Positions 8,912 through 16,357 of a DNA stretch of 64,000 nt are shown piece after piece; the stretch's first letter is position 1; every line of letters starts with the position of its first letter. The stretch is from Chloroflexi bacterium bin20. Lineage in GTDB: Bacteria; Chloroflexota; Anaerolineae; Aggregatilineales; Phototrophicaceae. The notes beneath the pieces are model-generated. The model did not search any database and was not told the DNA's origin. It was given only the letters and a program-made list of their open reading frames with translations. The stretch is taken from contig MPMG01000004.1 in NCBI GenBank assembly GCA_002238485.1, forward strand, positions 124,001-188,000, in the 5' to 3' direction. Made by a program: the position numbers and the translations under genes.

Positions 8912-9430
8912 TCAGTTGCAATATACATCAATGCGATGATCAGAATCATCAAGATTCAGCGTTTTCTTGCCTGATTTACCAGAGATTGACCATTTCACAG
9001 TGTAGTTTCCAGGTTTCCAGTCGTAATCTGAATATGTTTGCAGGATGTACGGTTCATTCGTATCACTGAACTCTTTTCGGTATCGCTTATAGACTTTTTC
9101 CGTGACTGAGTTTCCAGGCATTATTATGTCAATCACCGCTCGTTCCTGTTTGTCACCCGAGATATAAAGACTTATGTCAAATACCCCACGATCTTTGGAA
9201 GTGAAGACATCGCATCTGGGTTCGAGCTTGAGAAGTGGCTTTGCGTCACTTTTTGAAGCCCCAAGTTTGGAAAATTCAAGCATAATAGGTGTAATTCCAA
9301 GGATTAAAGCAATCAAAGCAACCGCCCAAAATCTAATACTTTTTCCATTTCCATTCGCGGAATCGTATTTGTAAGTCGGGACGCGGGACTTACGCTTTTG
9401 TAGGTCACTATTGTCATTCCAACTTGCCAT
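8912..9430 (-). CDS. hypothetical single-pass membrane protein inserted between nuoD and nuoE
   Basis: 172 residues, function not recognised. A polar basic N-terminus of about 30 residues leads to one membrane helix (about 33-50, FWAVALIALILGITPIML). Then comes an extracytoplasmic domain of about 115 residues, rich in beta and aromatic patterns, with two cysteines (one after LEPR, one near the C-terminus) that could pair. Composition and codon use are clearly more AT-rich than the flanking nuo genes. A proper ribosome site (AAAGGA, 7-8 bases before the ATG at 9430) shows it is translated as part of the operon. It is probably a late arrival in the operon; nothing links it to complex I chemistry. 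Confidence 0.8.
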   Translation of the reverse strand: MASWNDNSDLQKRKSRVPTYKYDSANGNGKSIRFWAVALIALILGITPIMLEFSKLGASKSDAKPLLKLEPRCDVFTSKDRGVFDISLYISGDKQERAVIDIIMPGNSVTEKVYKRYRKEFSDTNEPYILQTYSDYDWKPGNYTVKWSISGKSGKKTLNLDDSDHRIDVYCN

Positions 9431-9463
9431 TGACTTTTCCTTTGCCAGTCTTTGCCTTGCCAG

Positions 9464-10738
9464 CTAGCGGTCGCAGTCGCCCAGCACAATATCCACGCTG
9501 CCGATGATGGCAACCATATCCGCCAGCAGATAGCCCTTCGAGACGACGGGCAACGCGCTGATGTGCATGAATGAGGGCGTTTTGAAATGAACGCGGCGCG
9601 GTTTGTTTGCGCCTGTGCCGTGGATATAGCAGCCGATCTCGCCGCGCGGGCTTTCGATGGCGCAGTAGATCTCGTCATCCGGCGCATCGTAGCCATAGGT
9701 CCACAATTTGAAGTGGTGGATGACGGCTTCCATGCTCTGCCCCAGCTCGCTGCGCAGCGGCGGGCAATACTTGCGATTTTCCGAGCGGGTCGGTCCTTGA
9801 GTCCGCTCCAAACGGGTAACCGCCTGCTGCAGGATTTTGACGCTTTCGCGGAATTCGTGTATCCGTATCAAGTAGCGGTCATAGACATCGCCATGTTCGC
9901 CCAGCGGCACATTGAAGTCATAAGTTTCATAGCCGCTGTAGGGCTGCGCCTTGCGCAGATCCCAGTTGACGCCACTTCCACGCAGGGCTGGTCCCGTCAT
10001 GCCATAGGCCAGCGCGACATCTGGCTCGACCACGCCGACGCCCTGCGAGCGGTCTTTCCAGATTGGGTTCTGCGTCAGCAGCGCTTCGTAATCATCTACT
10101 TTGTAGGGGAAGTCGTTCAGGAATTGCTTGATGGTCGGCAGGAAGTCATCGGGCACATCGCGCCAGACGCCGCCGGGACGAATGTAGCTGCTCATCATGC
10201 GCTGCCCAGAGAGCATCTCGAACATGCCCAGGATGCGTTCGCGCTCGCGGAATGCATATAGCAGCACGCTCATTGCGCCCATGTCAATCGCGTGCGTGCC
10301 CAGCCAAACCAGGTGGCTGGCACAGCGCGCCAATTCCAGACAGACGACACGAATGATCTGACCGCGTTCAGGCACATCCAGGTCGAGCAATTTTTCGACA
10401 GCTGCCGCATAGGCCATGTTGTTGGACATGGGCGACAGATAATCCATGCGGTCGGTAAGCGGAACAGCTTTTTCGTAACTCTTGTCTTCAATCGATTTTT
10501 CGATGCCGGTGTGCAAAAAGCCGATATCGGGCAGGCAGGTGACGATTTGCTCGCCATCCAGCTCCAGCAGCAGGCGCAAGACTCCGTGCGTGCTGGGATG
10601 ATGCGGCCCCATATTCAGCAGCATGGTATCGCCGCTGACAGCGCGCTCGGTAACCAGCCCGCGCAGCTGTTCGAGGTTGCCTTCCCAGCGGCGCTGCTCT
10701 TCCAGCGATGCCCCTTGTGGTGGTGCTGCGACTGCCAT
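9464..10738 (-). CDS. nuoD: NADH-quinone oxidoreductase subunit D (49-kDa)
   Basis: 424 residues with the NuoD signatures NMGPHHPSTHGVLRLLLEL, HTGIEK and the C-terminal SVDIVLGDCDR. This is the quinone-site subunit of the peripheral arm, related to hydrogenase large subunits. It is separate from NuoC here, not fused. It follows nuoC by about 11 bases. Confidence 0.96.
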   Translation of the reverse strand: MAVAAPPQGASLEEQRRWEGNLEQLRGLVTERAVSGDTMLLNMGPHHPSTHGVLRLLLELDGEQIVTCLPDIGFLHTGIEKSIEDKSYEKAVPLTDRMDYLSPMSNNMAYAAAVEKLLDLDVPERGQIIRVVCLELARCASHLVWLGTHAIDMGAMSVLLYAFRERERILGMFEMLSGQRMMSSYIRPGGVWRDVPDDFLPTIKQFLNDFPYKVDDYEALLTQNPIWKDRSQGVGVVEPDVALAYGMTGPALRGSGVNWDLRKAQPYSGYETYDFNVPLGEHGDVYDRYLIRIHEFRESVKILQQAVTRLERTQGPTRSENRKYCPPLRSELGQSMEAVIHHFKLWTYGYDAPDDEIYCAIESPRGEIGCYIHGTGANKPRRVHFKTPSFMHISALPVVSKGYLLADMVAIIGSVDIVLGDCDR

Positions 10739-10749
10739 AGCGACCTCGT

Positions 10750-11319
10750 CTAGTCCTTGGCGAAAGGCTTGTGCGCGTGAATATCTTCAATGTTAAAGGA
10801 GAATGCCACGGTCTCCTTGCCCAGCGGGTAATCACGCCGGTGAGGGTGGCCGTGCCAGTCTTCGGGCATCAGCAAGCGCCGCGGATCGGGGTGGTCCTCA
10901 AAGGCAATGCCCATCATATCGGCGATCTCGCGCTCCAGCCAATTCGCCGCGGGGAAGATGCTTGTGCCAGCTGGCAGGCGCGGATCGGCAGCGGCAGCGA
11001 AGGCTTTTATGCGCAGTCGCCGGTTGTAGAGCATGGACAAGATGTGATAGCAGACGCCGTAACGTTCGGGGCGATAGTCGCTTTGGACGCCATCGTAGGC
11101 ATCGCCATAATCGTCCGGGTAATAATCAACCGCGCTGACATCGGAAAGCATATTGTAGACCAGGCCCGGGCTGGCGCGGAAGAAGCCCAGCAGTTCTGGC
11201 AGGCGTTCAGTTGCGACCACCAAGGTCGTTTCGCCGCGAAACTGCTTGACATGCAGGATGGCGTCGCCAAAAGCATCTCGCGCCGCTTGCACCGGGTCTC
11301 TTGCCGCTGGAATTTCCAT
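10750..11319 (-). CDS. nuoC: NADH-quinone oxidoreductase subunit C (30-kDa)
   Basis: 189 residues. The C-terminal signature region is well conserved: NWLEREIADMMGIAFEDHPD followed by RRLLMPEDWHGHPHRRDYPL. It is a peripheral-arm subunit that docks NuoD and NuoB. It lies between nuoB and nuoD in canonical order. Confidence 0.95.
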   Translation of the reverse strand: MEIPAARDPVQAARDAFGDAILHVKQFRGETTLVVATERLPELLGFFRASPGLVYNMLSDVSAVDYYPDDYGDAYDGVQSDYRPERYGVCYHILSMLYNRRLRIKAFAAAADPRLPAGTSIFPAANWLEREIADMMGIAFEDHPDPRRLLMPEDWHGHPHRRDYPLGKETVAFSFNIEDIHAHKPFAKD

Positions 11320-11349
11320 CGAAAGCTTCCTTTTGACTGCGCCCTTTGC

Positions 11350-11832
11350 CTATGCCCAATCGGCGATGCGCTCGCCTTTGACTTTTTCGTGCAGGGTCAA
11401 GATGCCATGCAGTAACTGTTCGGGGCGTGGCGGGCAGCCAGCGATGTAGACATCGACCGGGATGATCTCGTCAACGCCCTGCACGATGGCATAGTTGTTG
11501 TAGACGCCACCGCATGAAGCGCAGTCGCCCATGGAGATGACCCACTTCGGTTCCGCCATCTGGTCATAGAGCTGGCGAATGACCGGCGCCATCTTGCGCG
11601 TCAGCCGCCCGGATACAATCAGCAAATCGGCCTGGCGGGGCGTGGCGCGGTTCAATTCCATGCCGAAGCGCGACAAATCGTAACTCGAAGCTTGCGAACT
11701 CATGTATTCGATGGCGCAGCACGCCAAACCAAACAGCAGGGGCCACATCGCTCCGGTGCGCGCCCAATTGACAGCTTGCTCGACGGTGGTCGTAACGACG
11801 CCCAGGTTGCCCAGCTTTTCGCTTACTCCCAT
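11350..11832 (-). CDS. nuoB: NADH-quinone oxidoreductase subunit B (cluster N2)
   Basis: 160 residues from the ATG at 11832, which has an AAGG-type ribosome site inside the end of nuoA; an ATG seven codons upstream is also in frame. The N2-cluster ligands are all present: the tandem cysteines in LACCAIEYM, then [13 protein letters not shown] and GCPPRPE. It transfers electrons to quinone. Its start overlaps the nuoA stop by about 10 bases, suggesting translational coupling. Confidence 0.96.
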   Translation of the reverse strand: MGVSEKLGNLGVVTTTVEQAVNWARTGAMWPLLFGLACCAIEYMSSQASSYDLSRFGMELNRATPRQADLLIVSGRLTRKMAPVIRQLYDQMAEPKWVISMGDCASCGGVYNNYAIVQGVDEIIPVDVYIAGCPPRPEQLLHGILTLHEKVKGERIADWA

Positions 11833-12182
11833 TCCAAGCCGCCTTTCTTCCATTCATAGATGAAGCCGACGATCAATATCAGCGTGAAGACGGCCATGAC
11901 AGCCAGCCCATAGACGCCCAGGTCGCGCATGGAGACGGCCCAGGGCAAAAAGAAAATCACTTCAATATCAAAGATGATGAACAAGACCGCGACCAGATAA
12001 AATTTGATCGGCAAGCGGCGCGTCGCGGGACCAATCGGCTTCATGCCGCTTTCGTAAGGAACGGCTTTGCGATAGGTCGGGCGCTGCGGACCCATCACCC
12101 GCGAAATGTTGGCGATGATCAGCGCCAGGACGACCGATATGACCAGCAGGGCGCTAACAGGTCCGAATTCAAGGATGGTCAT
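11823..12182 (-). CDS. nuoA: NADH-quinone oxidoreductase subunit A
   Basis: 119 residues with three membrane helices and the NuoA signature: [12 protein letters not shown], then [20 protein letters not shown]. It is the first gene of the operon and its membrane anchor at the arm junction. The predicted promoter lies about 50 bases upstream. Confidence 0.96.
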   Translation of the reverse strand: MTILEFGPVSALLVISVVLALIIANISRVMGPQRPTYRKAVPYESGMKPIGPATRRLPIKFYLVAVLFIIFDIEVIFFLPWAVSMRDLGVYGLAVMAVFTLILIVGFIYEWKKGGLEWE

Positions 12183-12230
12183 CGCCGAATGCCACGCACT
12201 TGTGCTTTTTGGAACAATTCAATGCGAGTG

Positions 12231-12259
12231 AGGCTAGCACAGCATTCTGGCAGAGTCAA
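12231..12259 (-). promoter_or_regulatory. probable nuo operon promoter
   Basis: Read on the minus strand: TTGACT (12259-12254), a 17-base spacer, then TAGCCT (12236-12231) preceded by TGC, i.e. an extended -10. The nuoA start lies about 50 bases downstream. This is the best sigma-70-like match in the gap. Confidence 0.5.
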
Positions 12260-12270
12260 GCAAGAGTAGG

Positions 12271-12292
12271 GGTGGTTTTTTGCAGAACCACC
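12271..12292. other. inverted repeat just upstream of the nuo promoter
   Basis: Perfect 7-bp arms, GGTGGTT and AACCACC, around an 8-base centre. It sits about 12 bases upstream of the predicted nuo -35 and before the divergent cassette promoter. It could be an operator. It has no T-run, so a terminator role is unlikely. Confidence 0.35.
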
Positions 12293-12299
12293 GCGAGCC

Positions 12300-12357
12300 A
12301 TAACAATCTAAATAATGATAAAAATATAGACTTGACATTTCTAGTATAGATTGTTAT
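12300..12357. promoter_or_regulatory. 11-bp perfect inverted repeat bracketing the cassette promoter (putative operator)
   Basis: The left arm ATAACAATCTA (12300-12310) is the exact reverse complement of the right arm TAGATTGTTAT (12347-12357), with a 36-base spacer. The spacer holds the -35 box and the right arm overlaps the -10 box. This geometry fits a repressor or autoregulator site; the HTH protein encoded by the first gene is the obvious candidate binder (inference). Confidence 0.5.
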
Positions 12358-12360
12358 ACC
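12332..12360 (+). promoter_or_regulatory. probable promoter of the four-gene cassette
   Basis: TTGACA (12332-12337), 17-base spacer, TATACC (12355-12360), in a strongly AT-rich stretch that stands out from the surroundings. A second TATAAT hexamer is at 12372-12377. The first gene starts at 12401 with AGGA 5 bases before its ATG. Confidence 0.6.
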
Positions 12361-12400
12361 GCGTACTGCCGTATAATAATTGGATAGTAGCAGGACGATT

Positions 12401-12985
12401 ATGAGCGAGACAGCAAGCAACGAAGGTGACGCATTGCAGCAAACCCTGCTTGGCGAGCGCGACCGACTGCAAAAAGAGATTGACCAACTGCGACAGCAAG
12501 TTGAGATCAAGGAGCAGCGTCTTAGCCATGTGCTGGCTTTGCTCGCCAGCGCCCCGCCTGTCGCAAATCAGCCGCCAGCCAGGCGCACCCGACAAAGAAC
12601 CGCCTCGACGCCTTCATCGCAGTTGCTGGATATGGCAGAAAAGGTCTTGCGAGAACGCAATGGTGAGCCAATGCACTATCGAGAGTTGGCTGATGAATTG
12701 TTTCGGCGCGGGGCGGTGATTTTGGGCAAAGACCCGGCAAGCGCGCTGGTTTCGCGCATGACGCAAGATGACAATCGGCGAGCAGAAGGCGAGCAGCGCT
12801 TCGTGCGTCCCGTGAGCAAAGGCTTCTATGCGCTGCGTGAAGATTACCCCAACGCGCGGAATGTGGGGGCGAAGCGGCGGAGAAGAAATGTGAGCGAACC
12901 AGGCAATGACAAGGTCAATTTACAAGAAGGAGATCAATCAAATGCAGTTTGCAAACACCCCTACCAACATGGCGCAAACGGTTAG
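12401..12985 (+). CDS. coiled-coil plus HARE-HTH domain protein
   Basis: 194 residues from the ATG at 12401 (AGGA ribosome site); an in-frame TTG at 12380 is less likely. Residues 11-48 are a strong coiled coil with leucine heptads. A Pro/Arg-rich linker follows (51-70). Residues 74-147 read as a HARE-HTH winged helix: LLDMAEKVLRE, then MHYRELADELFRRG, then RFVRPVSKGFYALRE. That domain is known from RNA polymerase delta, ASXL proteins and restriction endonucleases. The tail is basic (KRRRR, 159-162). It is the first gene of the cassette, and its last 44 bases overlap the next ORF. It could be the cassette's DNA-binding regulator or a targeting subunit. Confidence 0.8.
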   Translation: MSETASNEGDALQQTLLGERDRLQKEIDQLRQQVEIKEQRLSHVLALLASAPPVANQPPARRTRQRTASTPSSQLLDMAEKVLRERNGEPMHYRELADELFRRGAVILGKDPASALVSRMTQDDNRRAEGEQRFVRPVSKGFYALREDYPNARNVGAKRRRRNVSEPGNDKVNLQEGDQSNAVCKHPYQHGANG

Positions 12986-14180
12986 CAACATTATTGATAG
13001 CTACAAAATGGGCGCTCTTCGCGCATTGGCTCAAGAGCCAGTGCAGAACGCTCTTGACGCAAAGCGACTCGGGCACAGCGCGGTAATGGTAGAGTACCGT
13101 CTATTGAAGCGGTCGACGGACAAAGTCGGCAACTGCTATTTGCTCACGGTAACTGACACTGGGACTACGGGCTTGCGCGGGCAAATGGTCAGTAAAGAAG
13201 AATTGGAGGCGCGCGACTTCAAACTGAAGCCCGAAGAAAACTGGGCGGCATTTGAAGCGCAGGGTTACTCCAAAGAAAATGAAGATGCCCTCGGCTCTCG
13301 TGGGCAAGGCAAAGCCGCCTTTCTATATCATTCGCATATACCCGGCCAAACACGGCGCATGGCGATGTTATACGACACCTTGCTGGAAGATGGCGAGTAT
13401 CGCCTGGGGATGCGATTTGCTCGTCCAGTTGACCAGGTTATGACGCCGCCTTTGTTTAATGAAGAGGCGCGGGCAACGATTCTCAGCGATCAATTCCCCC
13501 TGGATGACAATCTGGCTATTCCGCTCAACATCGAAGCATTGCGCGAAGTCGGCACGCGCGTCATCGTACCCTGCGTTAATGATGAGCTGGCAGCGGCGAT
13601 GTGCCCCGGTGGAGAGTTATCGCGCTGGCTGCAGCGCTGCTGGTGGCGGGCGATTCAGCTTAGCAAGCTCAGCATCCGCGTCGTCGACGAGCATGGCGCA
13701 AGTGAAGAGATCGCTGTGCCGAGGTGGTGGTCAGACTTGCCGCGCATAAAGGGCAAGCCTTCTCCCAATGGAAGCTGGGTACAACTTCGTGATGGCGGCC
13801 GAGCTTGTATTTGGGGCGACTTGCCGCTGGAAGATGGATATACAATCCGCCGACTGGTCATGCTGCATAGCGATGATTTTGAAGAAGATGAAATAACCAA
13901 AGATGAACCAGAATATGCCGGCATCCAGATTCTGCGCGGCTCACAATGGATTGTGACTCGCGACGCCCGCCGGGAATACTACGACTTTATTCCTCGGGAA
14001 AAACTAGCAGGCTTCCGCGGTTATGTAGAGTTTGACAAACATACCGACAGTGCATTGCGCGCAGCGGAAAATTCTCAGCATGACGGATTTGGCGCCAGGG
14101 GCAACAAAGGCAAAATCGTTCGTAATATTCGCAGCGAGTTGAAGAAAAAAGTGTGCGACTTCAGCGCGGCGATGGGCTAG
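12942..14180 (+). CDS. GHKL-fold ATPase (MORC/MutL/Hsp90-type), possible N-terminal half of a larger protein
   Basis: 412 residues from the ATG at 12942, which has a strong AAGAAGGAG ribosome site; the frame stays open upstream to 12906. All GHKL boxes are present: N-box QEPVQNALDAK (E32, N36, D39), G1 box TDTGTTG (D72, G74, G77) and G2 box GSRGQGKAAF (G118, G121, G123). A transducer-like beta/alpha region follows, ending in GFRGYVEFDKHTDSALRAAE (about residue 365). No kinase dimerisation or response domain is visible, so it is not a two-component kinase. It ends at a TAG, after which the same frame continues without another stop into the next ORF. MutL/MORC-like ATPases of this kind occur in restriction-type defence loci. 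Confidence 0.8.
   Translation: MQFANTPTNMAQTVSNIIDSYKMGALRALAQEPVQNALDAKRLGHSAVMVEYRLLKRSTDKVGNCYLLTVTDTGTTGLRGQMVSKEELEARDFKLKPEENWAAFEAQGYSKENEDALGSRGQGKAAFLYHSHIPGQTRRMAMLYDTLLEDGEYRLGMRFARPVDQVMTPPLFNEEARATILSDQFPLDDNLAIPLNIEALREVGTRVIVPCVNDELAAAMCPGGELSRWLQRCWWRAIQLSKLSIRVVDEHGASEEIAVPRWWSDLPRIKGKPSPNGSWVQLRDGGRACIWGDLPLEDGYTIRRLVMLHSDDFEEDEITKDEPEYAGIQILRGSQWIVTRDARREYYDFIPREKLAGFRGYVEFDKHTDSALRAAENSQHDGFGARGNKGKIVRNIRSELKKKVCDFSAAMG
14178..14180 (+). other. single in-frame amber codon between ATPase and beta-rich ORF
   Basis: TAG at 14178-14180. Removing it fuses two ORFs of 412 and 449 residues into one continuous frame ending at 15560. No other stop lies in the 30 bases to the next ATG. 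It could be a real gene boundary, a nonsense mutation, a base error or a readthrough site. Confidence 0.6.
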
Positions 14181-14210
14181 CAGAGCGCAGAAAAAATCAG
14201 CATCCAGCGC

Positions 14211-15560
14211 ATGTCGCAGCGCGAAAAGTCGACGCATACTCAATTCCTGGAAACATTTCTTAATCCAAACGGGCGCAAACCGAGTCCATCGTCCCAAACG
14301 GGCGAACATGCGGGAACGCGTTTGCTCTGGGATTGCCGCCTCAACCTGGAGTATCCCGACCCGACTAGCTCCCGCGTCGATTGGGGGCAGTCAATACGCA
14401 AAGTGCAAGTCGAAGTGGGCATGGAACCGAGCGAAGAATTGGTCGGCAGCGCCAATCTGATACTGGAATGGGTGGATGCCTCGGGACGAGCGCAAGAAAT
14501 CGACAGGCGAGATGACGCTATCCACAAACGATGGGGGCAAGATCGCGTCCAGGCATCATTTGTGTTTTCGGACTGGCAAATCTTGCGTGGCAAAGCCAGC
14601 CAAGAGCGGCAAATCGAATGCCCTGTTCCCGGAGAATGCCGGCTGCGAGCGGTCGTCGAGCATCGTGGCGTGCGCGTAAAGATCGCAGCGCGGACTGTAT
14701 ATGTCCAAACCGAGCCACCGCCGCCGCCCGAGCAAAATCCCATTTCGCTGTCCATCAGCGCCGCAAACATCAGCGCGGACGACAAGCTGCGCTTCGAGCA
14801 CGGCGAGATCTTGCAGGCGCAGTTCAACGCACGCAACCGAACTCCCCAGGCCGACACATACTATTTGACGGCCAGATTGGACAGCGAAGTACTCGCGCGG
14901 AAAATGCCGATAGAATTGCCTGGAACGCCAGTTGGCGATACGCCAAAGAGGGAACCCGTCTTATCCATAAAGCGCCAACTCCTGGACCCGCATCTACCAG
15001 CGCCGCTTAATTTGGACGCAGTTCCATCCCTAGCTATGGGCGATTCCAGCGGACGATTTTCTATTAACGCGGAACTTGCCGACGAAGCTGGCAACAGGGT
15101 CGCCAATGCCTCGCACGTCATTCACTTTCAGCGCGACCCAGGCCATGTCCAAGGCAAACTGCCATTTGACATTAGCCAGGTGTCCCAACAGAATGAGATG
15201 TGGAAGCTGAATGAAGAACTCACGGAACTAACTTATCCGAGCGACTATCCGCTGTACAAAGAAATGCAGGTTGTGCAAAGGCAACGCCGTGCGCTGCAAG
15301 GCAACCTGGCATTTATCGCCGAGATCAGCGCTTATGGCTTGCTGGAATGGGCGTTGCGGCCAAAGGAACATGGCAATGACAGCAACTACGACCAATTGCT
15401 CGAGACTATCGCCAGCCCAGACAATCCCATTTGGGAACCGTATCTGCGCCGGCTGGAAAAACTGGGAAGTATTTCGAAATATCCCTTCAGCGAATACGCG
15501 CAACTTTGCCGGGAGACTGTCGCCATCATGCTGGAAATCTTCGCAAAGGAGAACGACTAA
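14211..15560 (+). CDS. beta-rich protein of unknown function, in frame with the upstream GHKL ATPase
   Basis: 449 residues from the first ATG after the amber codon. There is no recognisable ribosome site before 14211, and the frame is identical to the ATPase frame, with 10 sense codons between TAG and ATG. Residues 1-180 and about 185-310 look like two beta-sandwich domains joined by a proline run (about 167-172). The last 140 residues are helical, starting with EMWKLNEELTELTYPSDYPL. No signal peptide or membrane helix is seen. It may be the C-terminal half of one ATPase protein of about 860 residues, split by the amber codon, or a separate subunit. Family not recognised. Confidence 0.6.
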   Translation: MSQREKSTHTQFLETFLNPNGRKPSPSSQTGEHAGTRLLWDCRLNLEYPDPTSSRVDWGQSIRKVQVEVGMEPSEELVGSANLILEWVDASGRAQEIDRRDDAIHKRWGQDRVQASFVFSDWQILRGKASQERQIECPVPGECRLRAVVEHRGVRVKIAARTVYVQTEPPPPPEQNPISLSISAANISADDKLRFEHGEILQAQFNARNRTPQADTYYLTARLDSEVLARKMPIELPGTPVGDTPKREPVLSIKRQLLDPHLPAPLNLDAVPSLAMGDSSGRFSINAELADEAGNRVANASHVIHFQRDPGHVQGKLPFDISQVSQQNEMWKLNEELTELTYPSDYPLYKEMQVVQRQRRALQGNLAFIAEISAYGLLEWALRPKEHGNDSNYDQLLETIASPDNPIWEPYLRRLEKLGSISKYPFSEYAQLCRETVAIMLEIFAKEND

Positions 15561-16357
15561 TGCCCGTCCTCGTCTGGAGCGACCGCGACGGCGCGCTTGG
15601 AAACAGCATCCGCACTGGGAGACGCGTCTCCCTCAGCGCGGAGGAGTTCCGACCCGAAGCCGAAGAACTCGACCGAGCGCTGGACGCGCTGCTGGACATG
15701 GCTTGGCATGCGCTGACGGTCATAACGAAACGCAAAAATGGCAAACCACGCTTCGACACATTGGAACAAGCCTGGGTGTGGGGACGAGCCATTCATCTAT
15801 CAAGTATTATGCGGCATCGCGCCATGACCGGTGAACAAAGAATCCTGCTTTGGCAAGCGTTATCAGCCAAAGCATGGTATGGCGTCCGCAGCGATTTGAC
15901 GCGTGATCAGCGCTGGAGAGAACTCATCCCAAGCAAATCACGGAAGTGGCAGACCCAGCACACAGACATTGACGCATATCGTTTCCTCGAAATCGGCTAT
16001 TGGCTGCGCGAAGATTCATTGCAACAGGTTGGTGAACTGTTTTGCTGGAAGTTTAGCAACGCCAACGACTTATTCGACCGAACTTCGCTGCATTCAATTG
16101 AGCTGCGTCGAGTTATTTTGCACTGGCTACAGCAGCAAGATGGAAAAGTACGCAAATTCTTAGCGACTCCCATTCACAATGGGAAACGACACGCCCTAAT
16201 CGCCAAAGCCCTGTACAAACGCTTCCCCGCCAAGGGTCCTGGTTCGGCGCTGCTGCCACAGCACTATCCGCAGGACGAACTGCGCGCCATCGTCTGTGGC
16301 ACGCTGGATGCCGCGCGCGACTCGCATTTCTCACAAGCCGCGGACGAAGCGCCCTAA
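15560..16357 (+). CDS. helical protein of unknown function, last gene of the cassette
   Basis: 265 residues from the ATG at 15560, which overlaps the previous stop as TAATG and has an AAAGGAG ribosome site, so translation is coupled to the beta-rich protein. The frame is open further upstream, but that part is a shadow. The protein is mostly helical and Trp/Arg-rich (for example LLWQALSAKAWYGVRSD and YRFLEIGYWLRED). No catalytic motif, signal or membrane segment was recognised. Its stop overlaps the convergent SGNH gene by 4 bases. Confidence 0.75.
   Translation: MPVLVWSDRDGALGNSIRTGRRVSLSAEEFRPEAEELDRALDALLDMAWHALTVITKRKNGKPRFDTLEQAWVWGRAIHLSSIMRHRAMTGEQRILLWQALSAKAWYGVRSDLTRDQRWRELIPSKSRKWQTQHTDIDAYRFLEIGYWLREDSLQQVGELFCWKFSNANDLFDRTSLHSIELRRVILHWLQQQDGKVRKFLATPIHNGKRHALIAKALYKRFPAKGPGSALLPQHYPQDELRAIVCGTLDAARDSHFSQAADEAP

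Noticed and set aside
12942..14180. The GHKL protein as a two-component histidine kinase
   Set aside because: No H-box or dimerisation helix, no sensor or receiver domain; the N-box and G-box spacing and genomic context fit MORC/MutL/Hsp90 types better.
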